A program made the translations under genes and the position numbers. Positions 1 to 7,682 of a DNA stretch of 64,000 nt are shown here, piece after piece (position 1 is the first letter of the stretch; each line of letters opens with the position of its first letter). The stretch is from Pseudomonas sp. efr-133-TYG-5 (GTDB lineage Bacteria; Pseudomonadota; Gammaproteobacteria; Pseudomonadales; Pseudomonadaceae). The notes under the pieces are model-generated. The model searched no databases, was not told the DNA's origin, and saw only the letters and a list, made by a program, of their open reading frames with translations. The stretch is taken from assembly GCF_030209175.1 (NCBI RefSeq), contig NZ_JARVSM010000007.1, positions 186,001 through 250,000 on the forward strand, given 5' to 3'.

Positions 1-136
1 TGTGATCCTTGAAGGTCGAGTACAGCGAGGCCGAGACACCTGCGGAGGTGGCGACATCGCCCGCGTCAACGCGAGCCATGGCCGAACCGAAGGGCAGGCA
101 CAAAAGAAGAGACGAAACGAGTAATAAACGGCGCAT
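1..136 (-). CDS. DUF2388-like secreted protein, partial (N-terminus only)
   Basis: Only the first 45 codons are in the window; the gene reads leftward and runs off the start. The ATG at 136 follows a clear GGAGG (complement of 146-150). The N-terminus is a classic signal peptide: RR, then a Leu-rich core, then a GSAMA-type cleavage region. The start of the mature part, with a TSAGVSASLYSTFKDHK-like stretch, resembles the small periplasmic DUF2388 proteins common in Pseudomonas. The function of that family is not known. The assignment rests on remembered family similarity over a short segment, so the family call is tentative, but the gene itself is well supported by its start site and signal peptide. 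Confidence 0.6.
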   Translation of the reverse strand, partial: MRRLLLVSSLLLCLPFGSAMARVDAGDVATSAGVSASLYSTFKDH

Positions 137-383
137 GACGGTGTTCCTCCAGCAGCGTAAAGCGAAAAGGAAGTACCACATAACGTCAGAGCAGCGCGGG
201 AGCCCGGGAGTTCCGTGCGAAGCGGCGGACGGTCACCCGACCAGGTGTGACGCATCGCACATCCCGGCGCGGCGTCGCCGGGTGAGGACACACGTTGCCA
301 TGCTCTTGGCCGGCACACCGGCGCAAATAGGCTTAACTGAAGGCTGACCAGCGCATTCCAGCGTGCCCAGGGAGGATTCCACG

Positions 384-1997
384 GTGTCGATCAAATTGCG
401 TTTGCTGTTGCTGATTGCGACCAGCCTGCTGACGGCGCTGATTGTCAGCCTGGTCAGTTATGTCGGCAATGCGCGGATGTCCGCCGCGGTGAGCGACAAC
501 GCGGTGAGCATGAGTGCACTGCGCAATCACATGGAGGCCGACATGATGCACGACGCCCTGCGCGCCGACGTCTACTCGGCGTTGCTGGTGGGCCTGGGCA
601 AAAGCACCAGCAGCGCACAGGACGTGCGCGCCTCCATCGAGGAGCACGCCGGGCATTTTCGCGAAGTGCTGGGCGATAACCTCAAGCTGCCGGTCAACCC
701 GACCCTGCGCACCGCGCTGGAGCAGATCAAGCCGAGCCTCGATACCTATATTGCCGCTGGCGAGCAGATTGTCGGCCTGGCCCTGGACAACCCGGACGCT
801 GCGCAGCAGCAACTCGGCACCTTCAACAGTGCGTTCAGCCAGCTCGAAGGGCAGATGGCTGCCCTCAGCGAGCAGATCGAAACCAATACCCGGCAGACCA
901 GCGAGGCCACCGAAGCGGCCATTCGCAACGCCAACATCGCCCTTGGCGTGGTGTTGCTGGCCAGCCTGTTGCTGCTGGCGGTGCAGGGCCGCTGGGTGAT
1001 TCGCAGCATCATGGGCCCGCTCCAGACCGCCAGCCGCATCGCCGACAGCATCGCCCACGGCAATCTCAGCGAGCCGATCAGCGAACCGCCCGGCAAGGAC
1101 GAGGCCAGTGCGTTGATCCGCACACTGGCGACCATGCAGCGCGATCTGCGCAACATGATCGACGTAGTACGGCGCAACGCCCACGGTGTCAGCGGCATGA
1201 GCGAGCAACTGAGCCAGGGCTGCCACCAGGTGGCCGACAGCAGCCAGCAGCAAAGCGTCGCCGCCGGCACCATGGCGGCCGCCGCCAGCCAGATGACCGC
1301 CAGCATCGAGGAAATCACCCGCCACGCCGAGCGGGCGCTGGGCATGGCCAATCAGGCCGAGTCACTGGCCAAGAACGGCGGCCAGGTGATCCATCAAGTG
1401 GTCAGCGACATGGACGACATCGCCCGCTCGGCACAGCAGTCGGCGCAGGTCATTCGCACCCTGGACCAGGAATCCGAGGGCATCTTCAACATCATCCAGG
1501 TGATCAAGAGCATAGCCGACCAGACCAACCTGCTGGCGCTCAACGCCGCGATCGAGGCCGCGCGGGCCGGCGAGCAGGGGCGCGGTTTCGCGGTGGTGGC
1601 GGATGAAGTGCGCAGCCTGGCTGCCCGCACCAGCGCTTCGACCCAGGAAATCGCTGCGATGGTCGCGCGTATCCAGCACAGCACCCGCGAAGCGGTCAGC
1701 AGCATGGAGGCGGGCGTGGCCCAGGTCGACAAGGGCATGGCGGTCACCGCCGACGTTGAACGGGCGATCCGCGAAATCCTCGAAGCCACCCTGAACACCA
1801 CGCAACTGGTCAACGACATCACCCGCACCATCGGCGAACAGAGCCAGGCCAGCAACGAAATCGCCCATCAGGTGGAAATGATCGCCGGCATGTCCGAAGG
1901 CAACAGCAAAGTCATCGGGCAGACGGCGAACACCACTGATGAGCTGTCGAGCCTGGCCGGGGCGCTGGCGTTGTCGGTGGATCGGTTTCGCCTGTGA
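384..1997 (+). CDS. Methyl-accepting chemotaxis protein
   Basis: Transmembrane chemoreceptor that signals to the CheA/CheW array. I chose the GTG at 384 (537 aa) because GGAGG at 371-375 sits 8 nt upstream; an in-frame GTG at 363 would add 7 residues and has no ribosome site. A first membrane helix lies at about residues 5-27, followed by a periplasmic helical ligand domain of about 160 residues and a second helix at about 187-205. A HAMP linker follows (around GPLQTASRIADSIAHGNL), then a long helical cytoplasmic domain. The signalling tip is the canonical hairpin NLLALNAAIEAARAGEQGRG followed by FAVVADEVRSLA. The ligand cannot be told from sequence. The gene is monocistronic: no che genes lie nearby. 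Confidence 0.95.
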   Translation: MSIKLRLLLLIATSLLTALIVSLVSYVGNARMSAAVSDNAVSMSALRNHMEADMMHDALRADVYSALLVGLGKSTSSAQDVRASIEEHAGHFREVLGDNLKLPVNPTLRTALEQIKPSLDTYIAAGEQIVGLALDNPDAAQQQLGTFNSAFSQLEGQMAALSEQIETNTRQTSEATEAAIRNANIALGVVLLASLLLLAVQGRWVIRSIMGPLQTASRIADSIAHGNLSEPISEPPGKDEASALIRTLATMQRDLRNMIDVVRRNAHGVSGMSEQLSQGCHQVADSSQQQSVAAGTMAAAASQMTASIEEITRHAERALGMANQAESLAKNGGQVIHQVVSDMDDIARSAQQSAQVIRTLDQESEGIFNIIQVIKSIADQTNLLALNAAIEAARAGEQGRGFAVVADEVRSLAARTSASTQEIAAMVARIQHSTREAVSSMEAGVAQVDKGMAVTADVERAIREILEATLNTTQLVNDITRTIGEQSQASNEIAHQVEMIAGMSEGNSKVIGQTANTTDELSSLAGALALSVDRFRL

Positions 1998-2049
1998 GGC
2001 GGCCACTGCTCGGGCCAGCCTGCGCAGGCGCCGACTCACGGCGTGTGGA

Positions 2050-2481
2050 TCAGAACTTGAACGCCTGACGCCCAATCAGCAGCCATTTGCCCTGCTGCTT
2101 CTGCCACACCTGCAGGTTCTCGATTTCGGTCGGCACCACCTCGCTGCCCTTGAGCGCCTGCGCCGAGAAGTGGTGGCGCACCAGTGCGGTGTCGCCGGAG
2201 AGGGTGATGGTCTGGTTGTGCATTTCCAGGGTCTTGAACGCGCTTTTGCCGGTTTCGATGTCGGCAATGAAATCCTGCTTGTCCTGAATCTTGCCGCTCG
2301 AATGGCCGTAGCTGAGGTTGGCGGCGGTCAGTGCTTTGAGTTCGCTGATGTTCTTGTGCAGCATCGCCTGGGTCAGATGATCGACGGCTTGGGCGACGTC
2401 TTGTTCGTCAGGGGCCGGGGCAGCGGCGACGTAGCCGCTGAAGACACAGAGCAGGCCGAGCAGCAGTTTGCCTTTGTTCAT
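2050..2481 (-). CDS. Secreted NTF2-like / SnoaL-fold protein
   Basis: A 143-residue protein with an N-terminal signal peptide (about residues 1-21, ending GYVAAA), so probably periplasmic. The mature part has the layout of the DUF4440/SnoaL-like NTF2 superfamily: an N-terminal helix (VDHLTQAMLHKNISELKALT), then an LSYGHSSGKIQDKQDF segment and alternating beta strands including RHHFSAQA and LQVWQKQQGKWLLIGRQ. Members of this fold act as small-molecule binding cups, isomerases or immunity proteins, so no reaction can be assigned. It stands alone, convergent with the chemoreceptor gene, with an AGGAATCC-type ribosome site before the ATG. Confidence 0.85.
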   Translation of the reverse strand: MNKGKLLLGLLCVFSGYVAAAPAPDEQDVAQAVDHLTQAMLHKNISELKALTAANLSYGHSSGKIQDKQDFIADIETGKSAFKTLEMHNQTITLSGDTALVRHHFSAQALKGSEVVPTEIENLQVWQKQQGKWLLIGRQAFKF

Positions 2482-2914
2482 GGGGATTCCTTTTTGTTGT
2501 AGGGAGGCGCAACGACTGTTTATTTGTCAGTCGTCGTACAACTTAGCAGGTTTATTCCCGGTGAAGAAAGCCCTCGCGGAACCTCTCGGAAACTCTCCGG
2601 TCGCGAACAGACGCGCGGGTTTGCCCTGACGTGATATTCTTCGCGCCAACTTGGTTTGACCTAATTCAGTCTGCCTGCCTTTTCGGCGGGCTGACGGAAT
2701 CCCTGTCGCTCAAGTAGCTGAAGCCAATAATGATAAAAAGTCAGTTCAGAAGGGACATTAACTGAGGTCGATGCAGTACGTCGGCCTTGTGTGCCCACCC
2801 GTCAATATTGAAGTGTGCCGAAGCCCCGCGACGCTAGCCTGAGTGTCGCAGAACAAGGGGACTCCACACGTACAACAGCGGCGGGCGGAAGGCGTTTTAT
2901 CATAGGTGCAACGG
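2482..2914. other. Long divergent intergenic region before mqo
   Basis: 433 bases separate the NTF2-like gene from the divergent mqo gene. I see no convincing ORF or RNA gene. A TTTGACC at about 2655 and an AATAATGATAAAA stretch near 2727-2739 are promoter-like, but neither has a well-spaced partner. A short GTCTGCC...GGCGGGCTGAC hairpin lies between them. The region most likely carries both promoters and a long mqo leader. Confidence 0.4.
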
Positions 2915-4564
2915 ATGTTTAAGAAAGTGAACACAGCCTTGCTGGGGCTGGCTTTGTCGATGGGGCTGTCGTCTGCGCACGCAGAAGAGGCAAAGAAAGT
3001 TGATGTGCTGCTGATCGGCGGCGGCATCATGAGCACCACCCTGGGTGTCTGGCTCAACGAACTGGAGCCGAGCTGGTCGATGGAAATGGTCGAGCGTCTC
3101 GATGGCGTCGCTCTGGAAAGTTCCAACGGCTGGAACAACGCCGGTACCGGTCACTCCGCTCTGGCCGAGTTGAACTACACCCCGGAAGACGAGAACGGCA
3201 AAGTGTCGATTCCCAAAGCCGTGGAAATCAACGAAGCGTTCCAGGTCTCCCGTCAGTTCTGGTCCTGGCAGGTTCAGCAAGGCGTTCTGAAGAACCCTCG
3301 CTCGTTCATCAACACCACGCCGCACATGAGCTTCGTGTGGGGCGATGACAACATCAAGTTCCTGAAAAAGCGCTACGAAGCCCTGCAGGCAAGCCCGCTG
3401 TTCGCTGGCATGCAGTACTCCGAAGATCCGGAAGTCATCAAGAAGTGGGTCCCACTGATGATGGAAGGGCGTGACCCGAACCAGAAGATCGCGGCCACCT
3501 GGAGCCCGCTGGGCACCGACATGAACTTCGGCGAAATCACCCGCCAGTTCGCCGGTTACCTGCAGACCAAGCCTAACTTTGACTTGAAGCTGTCCAGCGA
3601 AGTGCAGGACATCACCAAGAATGCCGACGGCAGCTGGCGCGTCACCTACAAGAACCTGAAAGACGGCACCAAGACTGAAACCGACGCCAAGTTCGTGTTC
3701 ATCGGCGCCGGCGGCGGTGCCCTGCACCTGCTGCAGAAGTCCGGTATCGAAGAAGCCAAGGAATACGCTGGCTTCCCGGTAGGCGGCTCGTTCCTGGTGA
3801 CCGATAACCCGGCCATCGCCGAGCAGCACCTGGCCAAGGCCTACGGTAAAGCCTCGGTGGGCGCACCGCCGATGTCCGTTCCGCACCTGGACACCCGTGT
3901 CCTGGACGGCAAGCGCGTGATCCTGTTTGGCCCGTTCGCGACCTTCAGCACCAAGTTCCTCAAAGAAGGCTCGTATCTGGACCTGCTGACCAGCACCACC
4001 ACCCACAACATCTGGCCAATGACCAAGGTCGGCATCAAGGAATACCCGCTGGTCGAGTACCTTGCCGGTCAACTGATGCTGTCGGATGAAGACCGCATGA
4101 ACGCGCTGAAGGAATACTTCCCGAACGCCAAAGCCGAAGACTGGCGCCTGTGGCAGGCCGGCCAACGCGTGCAGATCATCAAGCGTGATGAAGCCGCTGG
4201 TGGCGTGCTGAAACTGGGCACCGAAATCGTCGCTTCGCAAGACGGCACCATCGCCGGCCTGCTGGGCGCATCGCCAGGCGCCTCGACGGCTGCACCGATC
4301 ATGCTGAGCGTGCTGCAGAAAGTCTTCAAGGACAAAGTCGCGACCCCTGAGTGGCAAGCCAAGCTGCACCAGATCGTGCCAAGCTACGGCACCCAGCTGA
4401 ACAACGATCCGGCGAAAGTGGCCGAGGAATGGGCTTACACCGCCAAGGTCCTGGAACTGCCAACCCCGCCGGTGATCGGCCAGGCTGCGGCTCCAGCGCC
4501 GGCTGCCGATGCCGACAAGGCCAAGGCTGTGAAAGAAAACGCTGCACGTGACATGGCGCTGTAA
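2915..4564 (+). CDS. mqo: Malate:quinone oxidoreductase with N-terminal signal peptide
   Basis: FAD-dependent malate dehydrogenase that passes electrons from malate to the quinone pool, producing oxaloacetate (EC 1.1.5.4). The protein from the ATG at 2915 is 549 aa; a GTG at 2906 is in frame but less likely. The FAD-binding loop is LLIGGGIMS at residues 32-40, followed by the family motif ALESSNGWNNAGTGHSALAE. The C-terminal domain carries LLGASPGAS. Residues 1-23 form a signal-peptide-like segment ending SSAHA-EE, and no twin-arginine pair is present. Mqo of E. coli type lacks such a segment. The last 35 or so residues are an Ala/Lys-rich tail. The gene is monocistronic and followed by a strong terminator. 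Confidence 0.95.
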   Translation: MFKKVNTALLGLALSMGLSSAHAEEAKKVDVLLIGGGIMSTTLGVWLNELEPSWSMEMVERLDGVALESSNGWNNAGTGHSALAELNYTPEDENGKVSIPKAVEINEAFQVSRQFWSWQVQQGVLKNPRSFINTTPHMSFVWGDDNIKFLKKRYEALQASPLFAGMQYSEDPEVIKKWVPLMMEGRDPNQKIAATWSPLGTDMNFGEITRQFAGYLQTKPNFDLKLSSEVQDITKNADGSWRVTYKNLKDGTKTETDAKFVFIGAGGGALHLLQKSGIEEAKEYAGFPVGGSFLVTDNPAIAEQHLAKAYGKASVGAPPMSVPHLDTRVLDGKRVILFGPFATFSTKFLKEGSYLDLLTSTTTHNIWPMTKVGIKEYPLVEYLAGQLMLSDEDRMNALKEYFPNAKAEDWRLWQAGQRVQIIKRDEAAGGVLKLGTEIVASQDGTIAGLLGASPGASTAAPIMLSVLQKVFKDKVATPEWQAKLHQIVPSYGTQLNNDPAKVAEEWAYTAKVLELPTPPVIGQAAAPAPAADADKAKAVKENAARDMAL

Positions 4565-4583
4565 GCAGACGCCTGACACACGA

Positions 4584-4619
4584 AGCCCACTGCACCGGTG
4601 ACGGTCAGTGGGCTTTTTT
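4584..4619 (+). terminator. Rho-independent terminator after mqo
   Basis: A 9-bp stem AGCCCACTG / CAGTGGGCT with a 13-nt loop is followed directly by a T-run. It lies 20 nt after the mqo stop codon. Confidence 0.9.
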
Positions 4620-4652
4620 GTGGCGCAAATTTGCGCTTGCGCGGTGGTCCGA

Positions 4653-5081
4653 TCAGGCTTTGGCGGCCGCCAGGTACGCCCCCAGCCGCCGTCCCATCTC
4701 TTCACCCAGCGCCTGCAAGCCGCTCAACGGCCGCACCATCACTTCAAACTCGACGATCTTGCCCTGTTCATCGAAGCGGATCATGTCGATGCCTTTCAGT
4801 TCTCTGCTGCCAACCCGGGCGCTGAATTCCAGTACGACATTGAGGCCGTCGGCGGTCGCCAGCTCACGGTGGTATTGGAAGTCTTCGAACACGTTGAACA
4901 CGGTGTTGAGGATCATCGCCACCACGTTGCCGCCGGGGTATGGCGTGTGCGCCATCGGCGAGCGGAACACGGCATTCGGATCGAGCAGGTCGGGCAGGGC
5001 GCCGAGGTCGCCGGTGCGGATCATCGCGTGCCAGCGGCTCAGGGATTCGGCGACATTGCGCTGCAGGTTCAGTTCGGACAT
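4653..5081 (-). CDS. NTF2-like (SnoaL-like) cytoplasmic protein
   Basis: A 142-residue protein without a signal peptide, predicted to have the NTF2-like cup fold. Features include an N-terminal helix (VAESLSRWHAMIRTGDLGAL), then LLDPNAVFRSPMAHTPYPGG, the strand VVLEFSARVGSRELKGIDMIRFDEQGKI and the typical ending EFEVMVRPL. The pattern 'residues of the pocket, strand with D-x-I-R-F-D-E-x-G-K-I' is common among SnoaL-like polyketide-cyclase-type and ketosteroid-isomerase-type proteins. The substrate is unknown. The gene is convergent with mqo and shares no operon. Confidence 0.85.
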   Translation of the reverse strand: MSELNLQRNVAESLSRWHAMIRTGDLGALPDLLDPNAVFRSPMAHTPYPGGNVVAMILNTVFNVFEDFQYHRELATADGLNVVLEFSARVGSRELKGIDMIRFDEQGKIVEFEVMVRPLSGLQALGEEMGRRLGAYLAAAKA

Positions 5082-5357
5082 GGGTCACTCCGGGGTTTTG
5101 TTGTTCTTCGCGGGACGCCACTGACTGTAGATCAAAGTGCTGCATTGGAATCCTTGTCTGGCGAGCTGAATATCGGTGCATGAATCAGCAGGATCCACGC
5201 AACGCGGCAGGTTCATCTGATCCGCTTTTTTCTAGCTGATCTGCATCTGTAACCGTCTCAGCCAAACGCCCAGAATAGCCCTGCCTTTCGGCCACGCGCG
5301 ACACGCTTCATCCCGAAGCCCGCAGTGCGCCGGACATTCAGCATTCAGGAGGCCTTC

Positions 5358-5441
5358 ATGGCTAAGATGGCGATTTTCCTCGGTGGGTTTCTGACCCTGA
5401 CCATTCTGATCGGCGTGCTGGCGACGATTTCTCCGGTTTGA
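5358..5441 (+). CDS. 27-residue single-pass membrane peptide
   Basis: A short ORF starting at an ATG 5 nt after a perfect AGGAGG (5347-5352). It encodes a 27-residue peptide: MAKMA, a hydrophobic run of about 18 residues, then ISPV. It looks like a small one-helix membrane protein. The ribosome site is among the strongest in this part of the window, which is the main reason to believe it is translated. It lies between two leftward genes, tail-to-tail with the type VI effector gene, and has its own upstream region. Function is unknown. Confidence 0.6.
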   Translation: MAKMAIFLGGFLTLTILIGVLATISPV

Positions 5442-5468
5442 CCACCACACCTGGCGACGTCAGTGGTT

Positions 5469-6734
5469 TCACGGCGGGTGGTTATGCAGCACGTCAGCGG
5501 CGGTAAAACGGCCAGGGGCCTCGATGGTCTGCATTCTTGTCCGCCATTGCGCCTCGGTGTAATTGGCCTCCATCGCGGCCTGCCCGAAGCCTTTGGGCAT
5601 CCTGTTGGAAACCGAGCCGTCGTCCTTGATCCAGCACCAGCTTCGCCAGCCAGGGATGAATGCTGCAGCAGGGTCCACCTGCAAGGCGTCGTCCAGCGTG
5701 CAATTGATGCGCGGATAGGAAAAGGTCGTGTCGTAACAGTGGTAGACGTCACCCGGATAGCGCATCAGCAAAACGCCGTGGGTGGGCCAGTCGTCTTCCG
5801 GTGCGGGCTTGCCAAAGTAACGCAGAAACGTTCGCGGATCGCCGGGATAGCGGCATTTGAGTTCGAAATCCCGCGCACGCACGCCCAATACCCCCAGCAC
5901 GTCGGCAAAAAAACTGGCCAGCTGCGAGCAATCCGCGGTTTGCGCCGCAGCATCCCAGACGTTCCAGCCATCATGGTCGGCGTAATAATCCTGGCCTTCG
6001 GCGTAGGTGATGGCGGGGATGTTGGCAACCACCTTCAACACGATGTCAGTGGCCGCATTGTGTGATCCGAGCAAGGACGCGCCTCGTGCCCAGGTGCAGG
6101 CCTGCTCGACATGCTGCACGGTGAAGAACGGGTTGAGGCGAACGACCTGATCGGCAGCGGCGACCGCCCCGGGGTCGATCAGGGTGGATTCCATGACGTT
6201 ATCCGCCAAGGGGGCGGAAAAAATCGTATAGATATCCAACTGCACCAGCGGCGCATCGTTGTGGATCGGCGTGTGCGCAGTGTCGGTCAGCGTCAGTGCA
6301 GTGAGCGCCACCGTGGTTTTGTCGATTGTCGCGTTCACCACCGGCGTGTTGACGGCAAACTGTACTTGCGCGCCGACAGCGATCGGGCCTGCGACATTGA
6401 CTGGCGGTAGCGCCACGGCGGCCGCACCCCCGATGGAAACCTGGCAGGTCAGCGTCAAACCGCCGGGCACGGCTGGCGTCAGACTGTCGTGCTGCATCGT
6501 CAGCCGCAGGTTGAGTGGGTTGCCGAGGTTGATGCAGGCAGGTTTTGCCGGGGTGTTCGGTAGCCATTCCGCTGCCTGGATGGGGGTATTGTCGGGTGCG
6601 GTGAGCGTATGACGATTGAGCACCTCTACCGAGACCAGCGTGAACGCGCTCGCGTTCATGCAAGGTTTTTTGATCGTCACCGGTGACGCCTTGAAGGACG
6701 GAGCACTGGCACTGCTCATCGGTCTTTTCAGCAT
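5469..6734 (-). CDS. Candidate type VI effector with transglutaminase-like Cys-His-Asp site
   Basis: Last gene of the vgrG island, 421 aa, starting 3 nt after the preceding stop with GAGGAG as ribosome site. Residues about 90-175 are beta-rich with alternating small and hydrophobic residues and look like an Ig-like adaptor domain. Residues about 195-345 resemble the transglutaminase/papain-like fold: ADCSQLASFFADVLGVLGVRAR contains a Cys (C269) at the head of a helix and a G-x-R-A strand, THGVLL has H319, and YDTTFSYP has D335, in the order and spacing of a transglutaminase-type catalytic triad. There is no signal peptide, as expected of a VgrG-delivered cargo. Role in secretion is inferred from position; the enzyme fold is inferred from motif order. 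It could instead be a non-enzymatic VgrG-associated protein. Confidence 0.7.
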   Translation of the reverse strand: MLKRPMSSASAPSFKASPVTIKKPCMNASAFTLVSVEVLNRHTLTAPDNTPIQAAEWLPNTPAKPACINLGNPLNLRLTMQHDSLTPAVPGGLTLTCQVSIGGAAAVALPPVNVAGPIAVGAQVQFAVNTPVVNATIDKTTVALTALTLTDTAHTPIHNDAPLVQLDIYTIFSAPLADNVMESTLIDPGAVAAADQVVRLNPFFTVQHVEQACTWARGASLLGSHNAATDIVLKVVANIPAITYAEGQDYYADHDGWNVWDAAAQTADCSQLASFFADVLGVLGVRARDFELKCRYPGDPRTFLRYFGKPAPEDDWPTHGVLLMRYPGDVYHCYDTTFSYPRINCTLDDALQVDPAAAFIPGWRSWCWIKDDGSVSNRMPKGFGQAAMEANYTEAQWRTRMQTIEAPGRFTAADVLHNHPP

Positions 6735-6737
6735 GGA

Positions 6738-7091
6738 TTACTCCTCGACCGTCGGGCCAAGCTGGTTGGCGATATAGCCAATGCGTTCCGTAGCACTGCC
6801 GAGTGAGGTGTTCTGCATGACCGCGGCTGCCCAACAGTCCGCTGCCGTATCGAAGCCGATCCCCAGGCGGATACCCGCCTCGGTGAAACGCACCAGATCC
6901 ACCTCGTTTTCAAGGCCATACACGGCGGCCCTGGCCAGGCTGGTGGCGATGAACTTCATTTGCCAGTCTCGCGGCTGGTGCGCGAATTTCTCCGGAAATC
7001 GTTCTCCCAGGTAAGCGGCGACCGCCTCCTGAAAGTTGTCTTCGGCCGCTTTCTGGAAGGCATCCAACTGCTCCTGGCGCATGCTCAGCAT
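6738..7091 (-). CDS. Small conserved type VI island protein
   Basis: A 117-residue acidic, mainly helical protein between the DUF4123 adaptor and the putative effector. The start at 7091 has GGAG 7 nt upstream; a second in-frame ATG lies three codons later. It begins RQEQLDAFQKAAEDNFQEAVAAYL and contains RDWQMKFIATSLARAAVYGL. I recall similar small proteins after DUF4123 genes in other pseudomonads but know no assigned function. It is translationally close to its neighbours (12 nt after the adaptor stop, 3 nt before the effector), so it probably acts with them, as an effector co-chaperone or, less likely, an immunity protein. Confidence 0.75.
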   Translation of the reverse strand: MLSMRQEQLDAFQKAAEDNFQEAVAAYLGERFPEKFAHQPRDWQMKFIATSLARAAVYGLENEVDLVRFTEAGIRLGIGFDTAADCWAAAVMQNTSLGSATERIGYIANQLGPTVEE

Positions 7092-7103
7092 CGTCGGCTC
7101 CGG

Positions 7104-7682
7104 TCAGGGCAAGGTGTCGGCAGACGGCAACAGGCTGACGCGCGCACTTGGCCCGCCCGCCGGGTCCGCCAGGTAACTGATCAGCGAATTTCCCGTCCCC
7201 GTTTCAGCAATCAGTCGGATGGCCGGGCCGAATACCGTCCGGCGTTCCTCTGCCGTACACGTCGGCAAATACACCCGCAACACCCGCGGATCATAGAAAC
7301 GAAACACCAGCAGATTGCCCTGCGGATCCTTCACCCGCAGCAGGGTACGGAAATGCTGGCGCAGTTCGTCCAGCGTGACGTACGCCGGGGCGACGGCAAA
7401 ACAGCCCCAACTTTGCCCCCAGCTCTGTTCCAGCAGCTGCCGGGTATAAGGCCGGTGGGGTTCCAGATGCAGCAGGTAAGGGGCGGCAGCGGACAGATCG
7501 GCGGAGAGTTCTCCGCTGTACAGGCAGGAAAAGGGCGCGTCGCTGTTGCGCACCAGCGGTTCGATGCCGGCGTCGCGGGCGCCGTCGAGCAGGGCATAGA
7601 CCTTGGGCGCGTCCGGCTTGACGCCATGCGGCCAGAGTTCGCTGCTCAGCCACTCGGCGAGGTCTGGACGGAACTGGGTCAT
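7104..7682 (-). CDS. DUF4123 type VI effector adaptor/chaperone
   Basis: A 192-residue protein of the DUF4123 family, which loads specific effectors onto the VgrG spike. Family hallmarks visible here are YALLDGARDAG near residue 28, APYLLHLEP near the middle, SWGCFAV, and the characteristic VFRFYDPRVLRVYLPTC motif. Its ATG overlaps the vgrG stop codon (ATGA), indicating coupled translation with the spike. Position between vgrG and the effector gene is the standard arrangement, and it implies that the cargo is the protein encoded at 5469-6734. Confidence 0.9.
   Translation of the reverse strand: MTQFRPDLAEWLSSELWPHGVKPDAPKVYALLDGARDAGIEPLVRNSDAPFSCLYSGELSADLSAAAPYLLHLEPHRPYTRQLLEQSWGQSWGCFAVAPAYVTLDELRQHFRTLLRVKDPQGNLLVFRFYDPRVLRVYLPTCTAEERRTVFGPAIRLIAETGTGNSLISYLADPAGGPSARVSLLPSADTLP

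Noticed and set aside
363..383. GTG at 363 as start of the chemoreceptor
   Set aside because: GGAGG lies downstream of it, 8 nt before the GTG at 384.
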